Shown: one piece after another, positions 26,614 through 35,852 of the stretch
Layout of the letters: each line of letters starts with the position of its first letter
Numbering within the stretch: position 1 is the first letter of the stretch
Source of the DNA: Flavobacterium panacis
Lineage (GTDB): Bacteria; Bacteroidota; Bacteroidia; Flavobacteriales; Flavobacteriaceae
Assembly: GCF_024649945.1 (NCBI RefSeq)
Contig: NZ_JANKMS010000002.1
Span: 124,001 to 188,000, forward strand
Length of the DNA stretch: 64,000 bases
Reading direction: 5' to 3'
Translations under genes and position numbers: made by a program
Notes under the pieces: model-generated
Database searches by the model: none
The model's input: only the letters and a program-made list of their open reading frames with translations
Told to the model about the DNA's origin: nothing

Positions 26614-27873
26614 TTACGAAACGTCTACAGTTGTACGTTCTGCAATTTCTTTGTAAGTTCCGTTTGTCAATTTCTCACGAATTGCTTCAAAAGCAGTTAA
26701 CGTTTCATCGATATCAGCTAAAGTATGAGAAGCTGTCGGGATCATTCTTAATAAAATGATTCCTTTTGGAATAACTGGATATACCACGATAGAAAGGAAA
26801 ATACCGTAATTTTCTCTTAAATCATTCACCATTACCATCGCTTCTGGAATACTTCCTTCTAAGTAAACTGGGGTAATACAAGTATTGGTATCTCCAATAT
26901 TAAATCCTTTTTCTTTAAGACCGCTTTGCAAAGCATTTACGTTTTCCCAAAGTTTATCTTTAATTTCAGAAGATTTACGCAATAATTCTAAACGTTTCAA
27001 AGAACCAATTGTTTGAATCATTGGCAATGCTTTTGCAAACATTTGAGAACGTAAGTTATATTTTAAATAATCGATAACCGTTTTATCAGCTGCAACAAAA
27101 GCACCAATATTTGCCATAGATTTTGCAAAAGTAGAGAAGTAAACATCAATATCTGCTTGAACTCCCTGCTCCTCACCTGCTCCGGCACCTGTTTTTCCAA
27201 GTGTTCCAAAACCGTGTGCATCATCAACTAATAAACGGAAATTGTATTTTTGCTTTAAAGCAACAATCTCTTTCAATTTACCTTGCTGTCCGCGCATTCC
27301 AAAAACACCTTCAGTAATAAATAAAATACCTCCGCCTGTTTCTTCTGCCATTTTAGTAGCACGCTGCAAGTTTTTCTCCATACTTTCCAAATCATTGTGT
27401 TTGTATGTGAAACGTTTACCCATATGCAAACGAACACCATCAATGATACAAGCATGTGAATCTACATCATAAACAATAATATCATTTTTAGTAACCAAAG
27501 CATCAATGATAGAAACCATTCCTTGGTAACCAAAATTCAATAAATAAGCAGATTCTTTCATTACGAATTCAGCCAATTCATTTTCCAATTGTTCATGGTA
27601 CGTAGTGTGGCCAGACATCATACGAGCTCCCATCGGATAAGCTGCACCAAACTGAATTGCCGCATCTGTATCTGCCTGACGAACTTCAGGATGATTTGCT
27701 AGACCTAAATAATCATTTAAACTCCAGTTTAAAATATTTTTTCCGTGAAATTGCATTCTAGGACCCAACTCTCCTTCCAATTTAGGAAAAACATAGTAAC
27801 CTTCTGCTTGAGAAGCCCATTTTCCTAATGGTCCTTTATTGTCCTGAATTCTTTCGAATAAATCTTTTACCAT
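26614..27873 (-). CDS. alpha-oxoamine synthase family enzyme (serine palmitoyltransferase / cysteate acyltransferase-like)
   Basis: A PLP-dependent protein of 419 residues. The catalytic lysine is K251 in STFAKSMANIG; H140 (DSHAC) stacks on the cofactor and the VDDAHG motif lies at 216-221. The F-x-K-S form around the lysine is closer to serine palmitoyltransferases (T-F-S-K-S) than to KBL or BioF. Bacteroidota use such enzymes to make sphingoid bases or, with cysteate, capnine sulfonolipids. Which amino acid this one uses cannot be read from the sequence. Cytoplasmic. Single gene with a terminator; divergent from nirK. Confidence 0.85.
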   Translation of the reverse strand: MVKDLFERIQDNKGPLGKWASQAEGYYVFPKLEGELGPRMQFHGKNILNWSLNDYLGLANHPEVRQADTDAAIQFGAAYPMGARMMSGHTTYHEQLENELAEFVMKESAYLLNFGYQGMVSIIDALVTKNDIIVYDVDSHACIIDGVRLHMGKRFTYKHNDLESMEKNLQRATKMAEETGGGILFITEGVFGMRGQQGKLKEIVALKQKYNFRLLVDDAHGFGTLGKTGAGAGEEQGVQADIDVYFSTFAKSMANIGAFVAADKTVIDYLKYNLRSQMFAKALPMIQTIGSLKRLELLRKSSEIKDKLWENVNALQSGLKEKGFNIGDTNTCITPVYLEGSIPEAMVMVNDLRENYGIFLSIVVYPVIPKGIILLRMIPTASHTLADIDETLTAFEAIREKLTNGTYKEIAERTTVDVS

Positions 27874-28063
27874 AATATATTGTAGTAATTTTTTTTACTT
27901 TATCAGCGAGCAAAAATAATCAATATTAATTTAAAATGAAGAGCCTCAATTATTTTTATTTAAAAATAATACGTAGATTTTTTTTTGCAGGATTTACCTT
28001 AAAATATCTCTAAAAATCATCATTGAAATCGAATTAAAATAATCTAAGTATGATTTTTATCAT

Positions 28064-28089
28064 AATAAAAGACAAATTAGTCTTTTATT
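28064..28089. promoter_or_regulatory. palindromic operator upstream of nirK
   Basis: AATAAAAGAC (28064-28073), six bases, GTCTTTTATT (28080-28089): a perfect 10-6-10 palindrome. Close variants lie before norB and the Rrf2 gene. The right arm overlaps the candidate -7 box of nirK. Inferred binding site of the Rrf2 regulator encoded at 36450-36899. Confidence 0.65.
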
Positions 28090-28093
28090 TTTG
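28086..28093 (+). promoter_or_regulatory. candidate -7 element of nirK
   Basis: TATTTTTG fits TAnnTTTG, overlaps the operator by four bases and lies 34 bases upstream of the nirK ATG. The overlap is consistent with repression. Confidence 0.5.
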
Positions 28094-28127
28094 ACTCATA
28101 TTTAAACGAAAACAAAAACCAAGTGAT

Positions 28128-29573
28128 ATGAAAAGAAATTACAAAATTTGGACACAAATGAACATGATACTTTGTTCGTTTTTTATGATTCTTCTTTTAG
28201 GCAGTTGCAAAAAAGAGGAAGCCAAAAATTATGCAGATATTATGACTGAAGGAGAAATGGAAGCCGAGCTTACTTCGCCTCCTCATGTTCCTAAACCGGT
28301 TGGAAACAGAACAGCCATGAAATTAAAATTAAACATGGAAATCAAAGAACAGGAAGGTACCATGACCGACGGTGTAAAATACACCTACTGGACTTTTGGA
28401 GGTTCTGTTCCAGGAAGTTTCATCAGAACACGTGTGGGTGACGAAGTCGAATTTCATTTAAAAAATCATCCAGACAACAAATTACCACACAATATCGATT
28501 TACATGCCGTAACGGGTCCAGGTGGTGGAGCAACCTCATCTCTTGTAGCACCAGGGCATGAAAAAGTATTTAGTTTTAAAGTAATCAATCCTGGATTGTA
28601 TGTGTATCACTGTGCTACAGCTCCCGTGGGAATGCACATTGCAAATGGTATGTACGGATTAATTTTGGTTGAACCAGAAGGCGGACTTCCTCCTGTAGAT
28701 AAAGAATACTACGTAATGCAGGGTGATTTCTACACTCAAGGTGAATACGGAGCAAAAGGTCTACAGCCATTTGATATGAATAAAGCCGTAAAAGAAACTC
28801 CCGATTATGTTGTATTTAACGGAAAAGTTGGCGCTTTAACAAATGGAGGTGAATTGACAGCAAAAGTGGGAGAAACGGTTCGTTTATATGTTGGAAATGG
28901 TGGTCCAAACCTAGTTTCTTCTTTCCACGTTATTGGAGAAATATTCGACAGTGTACACGTTGAAGGCGGAAGTACAATAAACAAAAATGTACAAACGACT
29001 TTAATTCCTGCTGGTGGCGCTGCAATTGTAGATTTTAAAGTAGAAACTCCCGGAACTTTCATCTTAGTGGATCACTCAATTTTCAGAGCATTTAATAAAG
29101 GGGCATTGGGAATGTTAAAAGTGGAAGGAAAAGAAAATAAAAACGTTTACTCTGGAACTATTCAGGAAGGTATTTATTTGCCTGAAGGCGGAACAATTCA
29201 GAAAATGCCAGGGACTACGGCTGCAAAAACGGAGATTCCAAAACGAACTGTTGCAGAGAAAGTTAAAATTGGTAAAGAAATTTTCGGCACAACTTGTTTT
29301 GCCTGCCACCAATCTGAAGGACAAGGAATTCCGAATACTTTCCCTCCTTTGGCAAAATCAGATTATTTAAATGCCGATTCTAAACGTGCTATTAATACCA
29401 TTCTTCACGGTTTAACTGGAGAAGTAACCGTTAATGGTAAAAAATACAACAATATAATGCCTGCTCAGAATTTGTCTGATGATGAAATTGCAAATGTATT
29501 GACTTACATCTATAACAGCTGGGGCAATAACAAAACAGAAATCACTCCTGAAATGGTGAAAGCGTTACGATAA
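28128..29573 (+). CDS. nirK: copper nitrite reductase lipoprotein with C-terminal cytochrome c domain
   Basis: A protein of 481 residues that reduces nitrite to NO. The lipoprotein signal ends LLLGSC27. Two cupredoxin domains carry the type 1 copper ligands H121, C162, H170 and M175 and the type 2 ligands H126, H161 and H316. The catalytic D124 and H267 (SSFHVIG) are present. The [18 protein letters not shown] spacing, two residues shorter than in Alcaligenes-type enzymes, marks the clade II form. A C-terminal class I cytochrome c (CFACH, 390-394; likely axial Met in IMPAQ) is fused on for electron entry. It heads an operon with nirV and a SCO protein. The leader has an operator. Confidence 0.93.
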   Translation: MKRNYKIWTQMNMILCSFFMILLLGSCKKEEAKNYADIMTEGEMEAELTSPPHVPKPVGNRTAMKLKLNMEIKEQEGTMTDGVKYTYWTFGGSVPGSFIRTRVGDEVEFHLKNHPDNKLPHNIDLHAVTGPGGGATSSLVAPGHEKVFSFKVINPGLYVYHCATAPVGMHIANGMYGLILVEPEGGLPPVDKEYYVMQGDFYTQGEYGAKGLQPFDMNKAVKETPDYVVFNGKVGALTNGGELTAKVGETVRLYVGNGGPNLVSSFHVIGEIFDSVHVEGGSTINKNVQTTLIPAGGAAIVDFKVETPGTFILVDHSIFRAFNKGALGMLKVEGKENKNVYSGTIQEGIYLPEGGTIQKMPGTTAAKTEIPKRTVAEKVKIGKEIFGTTCFACHQSEGQGIPNTFPPLAKSDYLNADSKRAINTILHGLTGEVTVNGKKYNNIMPAQNLSDDEIANVLTYIYNSWGNNKTEITPEMVKALR

Positions 29574-29589
29574 CAGCAAAACTAACAGC

Positions 29590-30369
29590 ATGAAAAAATA
29601 CATTTTCATACTAATAACTCTCTTTTTCTCTGTGTTTAGTGTCATGAAAGCCCAGGAAAAAGGAATGGTTTTCATAAAAGGGGGATCTTTTGTCCCTCTT
29701 TATGGAGCCGTTTCTAAAAATCCTGTTGTGGTAAAATCATTCTACATGGATGTTTATCCTGTAACAAACGCCCAATTTTTAGAATTTGTCAAAAAGAATC
29801 CTTCTTATCAAAAATCAAAAATTAAAGGAATATTTGCTGATAAAAGCTATTTGTCTTACTGGAAAAGCGATTTTAATTTTGGAAATGCAAAACCAAATTC
29901 ACCAGTTACAGGTGTTTCTTGGTTTGCTGCAAAAAAATATTGCGAATGCGAAGGAAAGCGTTTAGCCACAATGGACGAATGGGAATATGTAGCAATGGCC
30001 GACACCAAAAAGATCGATGCCAGAACCAAGAAAGAATTCAACGAATATATTTTGTCTTGGTATGAGAAGTCGAGAACGTATGAAAATGAAATTGGAAAAA
30101 CTTTCAAAAATTATTGGGGAGTTTACGACATGCACGGTTTAGTTTGGGAATGGACTTCTGACTTTAACAGCATTTTTTTATCTGGAGAATCTAGAAAAGA
30201 TAAAAGTACTGATAAAAATCTTTTCTGCGGAAGCGGATCAGTAAATGCATCTGATTTAATGGATTATGCCGCTTTTATGCGTTACGCTTTTCGCGGAAGC
30301 TTGAAAGCACAATATTCTACAAGAAATCTTGGATTTAGATGTGCTAGTACGACAAAACCGAAAATCTAA
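29590..30369 (+). CDS. nirV: NirV, SUMF1/formylglycine-generating-enzyme-like protein
   Basis: A protein of 259 residues with a signal peptide (about 1-21, SVMKAQ). FGE-sulfatase fold features: KGMVFIKGGSFVPLYG, SFYMDVYPVTNAQFLEFVKK, PVTGVSWFAAKKYCECEGKRL, WEWTSDF and a C-terminal TRNLGFRCAS. In many denitrifiers a gene of this family, nirV, follows nirK; its exact role in NirK maturation is not settled. It starts 16 bases after nirK and is 16 bases before the SCO gene, so it is clearly the same operon. Export fits action on the periplasmic enzyme. Confidence 0.85.
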   Translation: MKKYIFILITLFFSVFSVMKAQEKGMVFIKGGSFVPLYGAVSKNPVVVKSFYMDVYPVTNAQFLEFVKKNPSYQKSKIKGIFADKSYLSYWKSDFNFGNAKPNSPVTGVSWFAAKKYCECEGKRLATMDEWEYVAMADTKKIDARTKKEFNEYILSWYEKSRTYENEIGKTFKNYWGVYDMHGLVWEWTSDFNSIFLSGESRKDKSTDKNLFCGSGSVNASDLMDYAAFMRYAFRGSLKAQYSTRNLGFRCASTTKPKI

Positions 30370-30385
30370 TTTAAATTAGTTTAAA

Positions 30386-30982
30386 ATGAAAAAAATAGCA
30401 ATTGCTTTTCTTCTTCTCTTCGCATTTTACAGTTGTAAAGAAGCAGATAAAAAAGAAGCTAAAGCAGAAACAAAAAAGGAAATCAGCGATTTATCGATTT
30501 ATAATCTTCCTTCTAAATGGACCACACAAGATGGAAAAGATATCGAATTGAAAAGCCTGAGAGGAAACGTTCTGGTAATGGTTATGATTTATACGAGTTG
30601 TAAATCGGCTTGTCCGAGATTGGTTGCCGATATGCGCGATATTGAATCCAAATTGGAAAAACAAACCAAACAACATGTAAAATTGATTTTGGTTAGTATC
30701 GATCCAAATACAGATACTCCAGAAAGATTAAAATCGTTTGCCATTGAAAATAAAATGAATCAAGATCCTTGGATTTTCCTTCGTTCAACAGAAGAAAACA
30801 CTCGTGAATTTGCGGCAGTTTTAGCAGTAAATTATAAAAAAATATCGCCAATAGATTTTTCACATTCGAATATCATAAGTGTTTTTAATCCAGAAGGAGA
30901 ATTGGTTTTTCAACAAGAAGGTTTAGGTGTAAATAATGAGAAAACAATTGAAGCAATAAATATGGAAGCAGGAAAAATATAG
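30386..30982 (+). CDS. SCO1/SenC-type copper chaperone lipoprotein
   Basis: A protein of 198 residues with lipoprotein signal ending FYSC17. The thioredoxin-like fold has the copper-binding CxxxC in TSCKSACPR and the third ligand histidine in DFSHSNII. SCO proteins deliver copper or act as thiol reductases; next to nirK the likely client is the NirK copper centre. Last gene of the nirK operon, followed by an intrinsic terminator. Confidence 0.9.
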   Translation: MKKIAIAFLLLFAFYSCKEADKKEAKAETKKEISDLSIYNLPSKWTTQDGKDIELKSLRGNVLVMVMIYTSCKSACPRLVADMRDIESKLEKQTKQHVKLILVSIDPNTDTPERLKSFAIENKMNQDPWIFLRSTEENTREFAAVLAVNYKKISPIDFSHSNIISVFNPEGELVFQQEGLGVNNEKTIEAINMEAGKI

Positions 30983-31007
30983 ATATTTAAATAGGTTAAT
31001 TAGTAAG

Positions 31008-31048
31008 AACAAGAGTAGGTTTATGATAAAATCTGCTCTTGTTTTTTA
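31008..31048 (+). terminator. terminator of the nirK-nirV-sco operon
   Basis: AACAAGAG (31008-31015) pairs with CTCTTGTT (31036-31043) and is followed by a T-rich run. It lies 26 bases past the SCO stop codon. Confidence 0.7.
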
Positions 31049-31059
31049 TTTATAATAAA

Positions 31060-31244
31060 AGCTTCGGAGAAGCGAAATATCTATAGAAAACATTATTGCA
31101 CGTTATGTTATAGAACTCCAGCGGAGTGAGATATTTATATAAAAAACAAAACAGTCAAAAAAAAGAGCTTCGGAGAAGCTAAATATTTATAGAAAACATT
31201 ATTACACGTTATGTTATAAAGCTCCAGCGGAGTGAAATATTTAT
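31060..31244. repeat. two 79-bp direct repeats with AGCTTCGGAGAAGC and CTCCAGCGGAGTG ends
   Basis: Copy 1 (31060-31138) and copy 2 (31166-31244) are nearly identical over 79 bases. Each has an inner inverted pair, GCTTCGGAGAAGC, a conserved TATAGAAAACATTATT, and CTCCAGCGGAGTGA before ATATTTAT. Partial inverted copies follow at 31270-31294 and 31319-31345 (AAATATTTCGCTCCGCTGGAGC). The whole 31000-31395 stretch between convergent genes is made of this element and holds no gene. Confidence 0.85.
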
Positions 31245-31395
31245 CAGGTTAGAAAAAAATAACTTTTAGAAAATATTTCACCCAGCTGGGGCTCTCTAAT
31301 CTTTATTAAAACATTTTCTAAATATTTCGCTCCGCTGGAGCTTCTTTTCTCTAGTATCTTATTCTTCTATAAATATGTCATCCCTCTGGGACTTT

Positions 31396-32634
31396 TTACT
31401 TAATCATTAATTTATTTTCTAAATCATCAAACTTTAATTTTATCATTGATAACATAATTAAAATTAATCCCAAAACCAAAAGAATACTAAAAATCAAAAT
31501 ACTTTGAAAATATCCAGGAAGACTTCCTTCTCCAAAAAAGAAAAGCCAACCTTGAAGAAACAGCAAAACTTCGGTCAAAATATATCCCGAAATAAAGCAC
31601 TTCACTCCTATTTTTAATGAAGAAGAATTCGCAGAAAGCATTTTATTCTGAAGCAAAATTCCAAACAAAAATCCGGTGATAATTCCTAAAGTCGTTAAAT
31701 GAATAAATCCGATTACAAAATTTCTGATTTGATGTGAAACTTCGGCAAGATTTGAAAAAATAGTCAGCAATTGAATTCCGACTTTTAGCAATAAAGAACA
31801 CAAAGCCAAACCATAAACTATTTTAGTGGTTTTATCTAAAGCACTTTTGAAATGACGAATTTGCGGTTTAAGCATTTGATAGAAATAAATAAAAGCTCCC
31901 AATTGAAGCAAAACTCCTAAAGCGTTGACATAACTCAGAATATCATTTTCGATAAACCAGCGAACTGGAAAACAAACCGTTAAAAGTGTAGAAACAATCA
32001 TTAAAACATAAAACTTCTTAAACTTTACCTCATCCATTTTATTTTGAAATTGTTTTAAAAACAAAGCCAAAATCGCCAATATAAACCATCCATTAAATTG
32101 AAAATGAAGAAAAAACTGAATCGCAATTTGATAAAATGCACTTTGTTTTCCTAATGTACTTACAGCTGGTCCGAGACACCAAACTCCGAAAGTCGATAAA
32201 ATCATAAACAGAATCGAAACCAACAAAAGTCTTTGCGATGGTGATTTATCTCTTAAACTGTCTTTCCAAACCAAACGGCAAAAAACATAACTGAGTACAA
32301 TATGCATCGTTGAAAAAACAATCGAAAACAAAGCATACCCTTGAATTGGAAAAGCAATCATCATTCCGATTACTGAAAATTCTGTCAACCAAAACAAACG
32401 ATTATAAATAGGTTTCTGGCTTTTCTCTTTTGGAATAAAAAAATGAACAACCAAAACATAAACGATCATATAAACCCAGCCCAACATGGCAACGTGAGAA
32501 TGCGCATGAAGCAAAAAACTATAGTTTAGAAAATCTAATGGAAAAAGATACATAAACCGCATCAATAATCCGAAAACACAGGCAATCAGAAAATTAAAAA
32601 AACAGCAAAGTATCCAGCTTTTTTGAGAATTCAT
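31396..32634 (-). CDS. polytopic membrane protein, heme-copper oxidase-like or NnrS-like, in NO cluster
   Basis: A protein of 412 residues with about 11-12 transmembrane segments. Histidine-bearing motifs LLHAHSHVAMLGWVYM (about 42-57) and FLHFQFNGWF (about 188-197) lie within membrane helices and resemble heme- or metal-ligating helices of oxidase subunit I and NnrS-like proteins. No classical oxidase active site is complete. It sits next to ric and norB, and related proteins tend to accompany NO reduction in Bacteroidota. Role inferred only from context. I chose the ATG at 32634 because the earlier starts lie in an AACCATATAAGT repeat. Confidence 0.6.
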   Translation of the reverse strand: MNSQKSWILCCFFNFLIACVFGLLMRFMYLFPLDFLNYSFLLHAHSHVAMLGWVYMIVYVLVVHFFIPKEKSQKPIYNRLFWLTEFSVIGMMIAFPIQGYALFSIVFSTMHIVLSYVFCRLVWKDSLRDKSPSQRLLLVSILFMILSTFGVWCLGPAVSTLGKQSAFYQIAIQFFLHFQFNGWFILAILALFLKQFQNKMDEVKFKKFYVLMIVSTLLTVCFPVRWFIENDILSYVNALGVLLQLGAFIYFYQMLKPQIRHFKSALDKTTKIVYGLALCSLLLKVGIQLLTIFSNLAEVSHQIRNFVIGFIHLTTLGIITGFLFGILLQNKMLSANSSSLKIGVKCFISGYILTEVLLFLQGWLFFFGEGSLPGYFQSILIFSILLVLGLILIMLSMIKLKFDDLENKLMIK

Positions 32635-32648
32635 AATGTAAAGTTTTA

Positions 32649-32717
32649 AAACCATATAAGTTCATATAAGAAATTATAAGTTTGTTTTAAATGAACTTAT
32701 ATGACTTATATGGTTCA
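32649..32717. repeat. second AACCATATAAGT palindrome
   Basis: AACCATATAAGTTCATATAAG on the left and its near reverse complement ending CTTATATGGTT on the right. It is the same family as at 1311-1395. Confidence 0.65.
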
Positions 32718-32751
32718 AAAATTATCCGTTAAAATTAAGTTTTATTGAAAT

Positions 32752-32793
32752 AAAAAACACCGATAATTATCATATTTAGATATTATATCGGTG
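32752..32793 (-). terminator. terminator after ric
   Basis: On the minus strand CACCGATA pairs with TATCGGTG and is followed by TTTTTTA. It lies 26 bases past the ric stop codon and ends the norB-ric transcript. Confidence 0.7.
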
Positions 32794-32818
32794 CTTTCCC
32801 AACTATTAAAATTAACCT

Positions 32819-33550
32819 TTATTCTACTTCAACAAAATCTTTTTCTAAAATCACAGCTTTCGGAAATAAAATATTGTTTTCCAAATGAATGTGTTTGTGT
32901 AAATCCGCTTCAAACTCTTTCAGCATCGCAAAAGTTACTCTGTAAGTCGTACAAGCATCTGCTGGCGGAGTATAATTATCGGTTAAAGCTGCAATTTCTC
33001 TAAAACGTTCACCTTCATTATCATGCTCATGCATCATCATTGCAATCGGATTTGAAACAGTTCCGAAAGATGGTTGAGATAAAATTCCATCAGATTCTTT
33101 CGTTTTTACCATTCTTTTCACAAATGGAAATAAAACCAATTCTTCTTTTTTCATATGTTGTGATAATTCACCCGCGCAACCTTGGAACAATTCGTTAATT
33201 TTAAATAATTCTGGATGATTTGCTCCGTGTACTTTGCACAATTTATCTAAAAACGGAAGTAAAACATTTGTTTTTTCTTCCACATAACGGTGATGCGTTT
33301 TCTCAATATAATCTGCCAATAAATCTAAAGGCCATGAATTAAAATCGATGCTTCCGTTGTTTTCTGATTGCACAACTTGAAGCACATTTTCCAGTAAAGT
33401 ATCTGCATCAATATTTTGTTTTTCGCAAACTTCAGTTACTGTTCGATTTCCTTTGCAGCAAAAATCAATTCTATATTTTGAGAACACAGCAGCCGTTCTA
33501 AAATCTTCGGCTACAAACGATCCTATTGTTTTGTTTTTTAAATTTTCCAT
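32819..33550 (-). CDS. ric: iron-sulfur cluster repair di-iron protein (Ric/ScdA/YtfE)
   Basis: A protein of 243 residues. It begins with the ScdA-N domain, with IDFCCKGNRTVTEVC (about 28-42) holding a cysteine pair, then a hemerythrin-like domain whose metal-binding histidines appear in EKTHHRYVEE, MMMHEHDNEG and HKHIHLENNILFP. Ric repairs iron-sulfur clusters damaged by NO or peroxide. It starts 23 bases after norB, so it is co-transcribed with it. I chose the ATG at 33550; a TTG three codons upstream is less likely. Confidence 0.92.
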   Translation of the reverse strand: MENLKNKTIGSFVAEDFRTAAVFSKYRIDFCCKGNRTVTEVCEKQNIDADTLLENVLQVVQSENNGSIDFNSWPLDLLADYIEKTHHRYVEEKTNVLLPFLDKLCKVHGANHPELFKINELFQGCAGELSQHMKKEELVLFPFVKRMVKTKESDGILSQPSFGTVSNPIAMMMHEHDNEGERFREIAALTDNYTPPADACTTYRVTFAMLKEFEADLHKHIHLENNILFPKAVILEKDFVEVE

Positions 33551-33573
33551 GGTAATCAATATTAAATTTGTTT

Positions 33574-35808
33574 TTATTTTTTCTTTTTTAAGGTCAGTTC
33601 AAATACAAACCAAGCCATTGTAATAAATCCGATTCCGAAAATTGAATCTCCAATCGCACGAAGCCATTTTAAGGTAATCATTGTTGGCTGTTGCATTAAT
33701 TCTGATGAACGAGCGTACCACATTCCGTGATTGATACTTTCAACTGCTTGCCAAACTCCAATTGGTAATAAACTTAGAATTGCCATTAGGAATAAACCAA
33801 TATTTAAAGACCAAAAAGTAATTTTAAGTAGTTTGTTATTCCAGCTTACATTTCGGTATAAACTTCTTAGTACAAATAATACCAGACCAATTCCTAACAT
33901 TCCGTAAACTCCAAATAAAGCCGTGTGTCCGTGTAAAGGCGTTGTATTTAAACCTTGTACATAATAAAGCGCAATTGGCGGATTAATGATAAATCCGAAG
34001 ATTCCGGCTCCTAGGAAATTCCAAAATGCTACAGAAATCATAAAGTAAATTGGCCATTTGTAATCGGCAATCCATTGCGTTGATTTTGAGATTTTATAGT
34101 TTTGATACGCTTCAAATCCGATTAAAGTTAGAGGTACAACTTCCAATGCACTGAATGTTGCTCCTAAAGCCATAATTGCTGTTGGTGTACCAGAGAAATA
34201 TAAGTGGTGGAATGTTCCTAAAATACCTCCAGACATGAAAATAATCGTCGCAAAAAGTACATTTAAAGTCGCTGTTTTCGTTTTTAATAATCCCAAACGA
34301 ACAAACAAGAATGCAATTACAACCGTTGCAAATACTTCGAAGAAACCTTCAACCCAAAGATGCACTACCCACCATCTCCAATATTCGGCAATTGCTAAAT
34401 TGGTTTGTCTTCCCCACATTAATCCTGCCCCGTAAAACATTGCAATCGCGCTACAAGAAACTAAGAACAAAATGATTAGGTTTTTCTCTTCTGTTTTTTT
34501 CTTTAAAACTGGAAGTAACGGACGAACCATTAAAGCCAACCATAAAAACAATCCCACTAAAAGGAAAATCTGCCAGAAACGGCCTAAATCAACATATTCG
34601 TAACCTTGATGACCAAACCAGAAGTTTTGAACCAAGTTTAATTTTTGCATTACACCAAACCATTGTCCAGCCATTGAACCTAAAACAATAATCAAAAGCG
34701 CAATAAACAAGAAGTTGATACCAAAACATTGGAATTTCGGGTCTTTACCAGAAACCGCCGGAGCAATATACAATCCTGTCGCCAGCCAAGCTGTTGCAAT
34801 CCAGAAAATCGCTAATTGCGTGTGCCATGTACGTGTTACAGCGTAAGGCAAGATTTTATCAATCGGTATTCCGTACAAACCATTTCCTTCCACTCCATAA
34901 TGTGCTGTGATGATTCCGAAAACCATTTGTAAAACCATCAGCAAACTCACAATCCAGAAATATTTAGTCACCAATCCCATAGATTTGGTTTTTCCCTGCT
35001 TGATAAGCGGATCTTCTTTTGGTAACGGAAATTCTTCTTCTTCACCCGATTTTGCGTGATAGAAAACTAAAATCCCAACACTTAAAATCAATAAAATAAT
35101 ACTAACTCCAGACCACGCTAAAAGTTCTGTTGTGGCTGTATTTCCAACCAATTCATCAGAAGGCCAGTTGTGCGTATATGAAATATCTCCATCAGGACGA
35201 TTGGTAACTGTTGCCCACGTTGCCCAGAAGAAAAAGGCATTCATTTTATGCATTCTATCAACATCTGTAATAGAGTTTTTCGGAATCGCATAGTCGCCTC
35301 TCAGTTTATCAAATTTTGGATCATTCGTAAAAAGACCTTTATAATATTCACTTAAGTGTTCAATTGCTGCCAAACGGTTTTCAGAAATGGTTAGAATTCC
35401 TGTATCCGGATTATAGCGATTAGTTCTTACATCTTTTTGAAGACGAATTTTTAAAGCCGATTGTTTTTCAGCGTCTAATTCTTCATACTTCTTATTGAAA
35501 TCTTTTTGAGCATAAAGATCCAGTATAAAAACCGCCTCTCTGTGCAGCCAATCTGCGGTCCAGTCTGGGGCCACATAGGCGCCGTGTCCCCAGATAGATC
35601 CCACTTCCTGGCCTCCTATACTCTGCCAGATATTTTGTCCGTCTTTAATTTCGCTTTCGCTAAAAACAGCTTTACCAGAATCGGTTACAATTTCTTTTGG
35701 AATTGGTGGTGCCTGCTGATAGATTTCATAACCGTAATATCCAAGCACTGCAAATGATATACTCATTACCAATGCAAAAACTATCCATAATTTTTTTTCT
35801 CTTTTCAT
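33574..35808 (-). CDS. norB: quinol-dependent nitric oxide reductase (qNOR)
   Basis: A protein of 744 residues of the fused qNorB type: an N-terminal cytochrome-c-like extension (KDGQNIWQSIGGQEVGSIWGHGAYVAPDW) without CxxCH, followed by about 12 transmembrane helices with heme and iron ligands in RTWHTQLAIFWI, VVHLWVEGFFEVF, FHHLYFSG and HGHTALFG. It reduces NO to N2O using quinol and sits in the inner membrane. Electrons need no NorC, and none is encoded here. The start lies 14 bases from a palindromic operator. It forms an operon with ric. Confidence 0.94.
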   Translation of the reverse strand: MKREKKLWIVFALVMSISFAVLGYYGYEIYQQAPPIPKEIVTDSGKAVFSESEIKDGQNIWQSIGGQEVGSIWGHGAYVAPDWTADWLHREAVFILDLYAQKDFNKKYEELDAEKQSALKIRLQKDVRTNRYNPDTGILTISENRLAAIEHLSEYYKGLFTNDPKFDKLRGDYAIPKNSITDVDRMHKMNAFFFWATWATVTNRPDGDISYTHNWPSDELVGNTATTELLAWSGVSIILLILSVGILVFYHAKSGEEEEFPLPKEDPLIKQGKTKSMGLVTKYFWIVSLLMVLQMVFGIITAHYGVEGNGLYGIPIDKILPYAVTRTWHTQLAIFWIATAWLATGLYIAPAVSGKDPKFQCFGINFLFIALLIIVLGSMAGQWFGVMQKLNLVQNFWFGHQGYEYVDLGRFWQIFLLVGLFLWLALMVRPLLPVLKKKTEEKNLIILFLVSCSAIAMFYGAGLMWGRQTNLAIAEYWRWWVVHLWVEGFFEVFATVVIAFLFVRLGLLKTKTATLNVLFATIIFMSGGILGTFHHLYFSGTPTAIMALGATFSALEVVPLTLIGFEAYQNYKISKSTQWIADYKWPIYFMISVAFWNFLGAGIFGFIINPPIALYYVQGLNTTPLHGHTALFGVYGMLGIGLVLFVLRSLYRNVSWNNKLLKITFWSLNIGLFLMAILSLLPIGVWQAVESINHGMWYARSSELMQQPTMITLKWLRAIGDSIFGIGFITMAWFVFELTLKKKK

Positions 35809-35822
35809 CTTTTTTTTGATTC

Positions 35823-35848
35823 AATAAAAGACATTTTTATCCTTTATT
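35823..35848. promoter_or_regulatory. palindromic operator upstream of norB
   Basis: AATAAAAGAC, six bases, ATCCTTTATT: the same 10-6-10 geometry as before nirK with two mismatches in the second arm. It ends 14 bases upstream of the norB ATG on the minus strand. Inferred Rrf2 binding site. Confidence 0.6.
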
Positions 35849-35852
35849 GGTT

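Noticed and set aside
31060-31244. The paired 79-base units as a short CRISPR array.
   Set aside because: Only two long units with a 27-base gap, no cas genes nearby, and further copies are inverted. A dispersed repeat explains it better.
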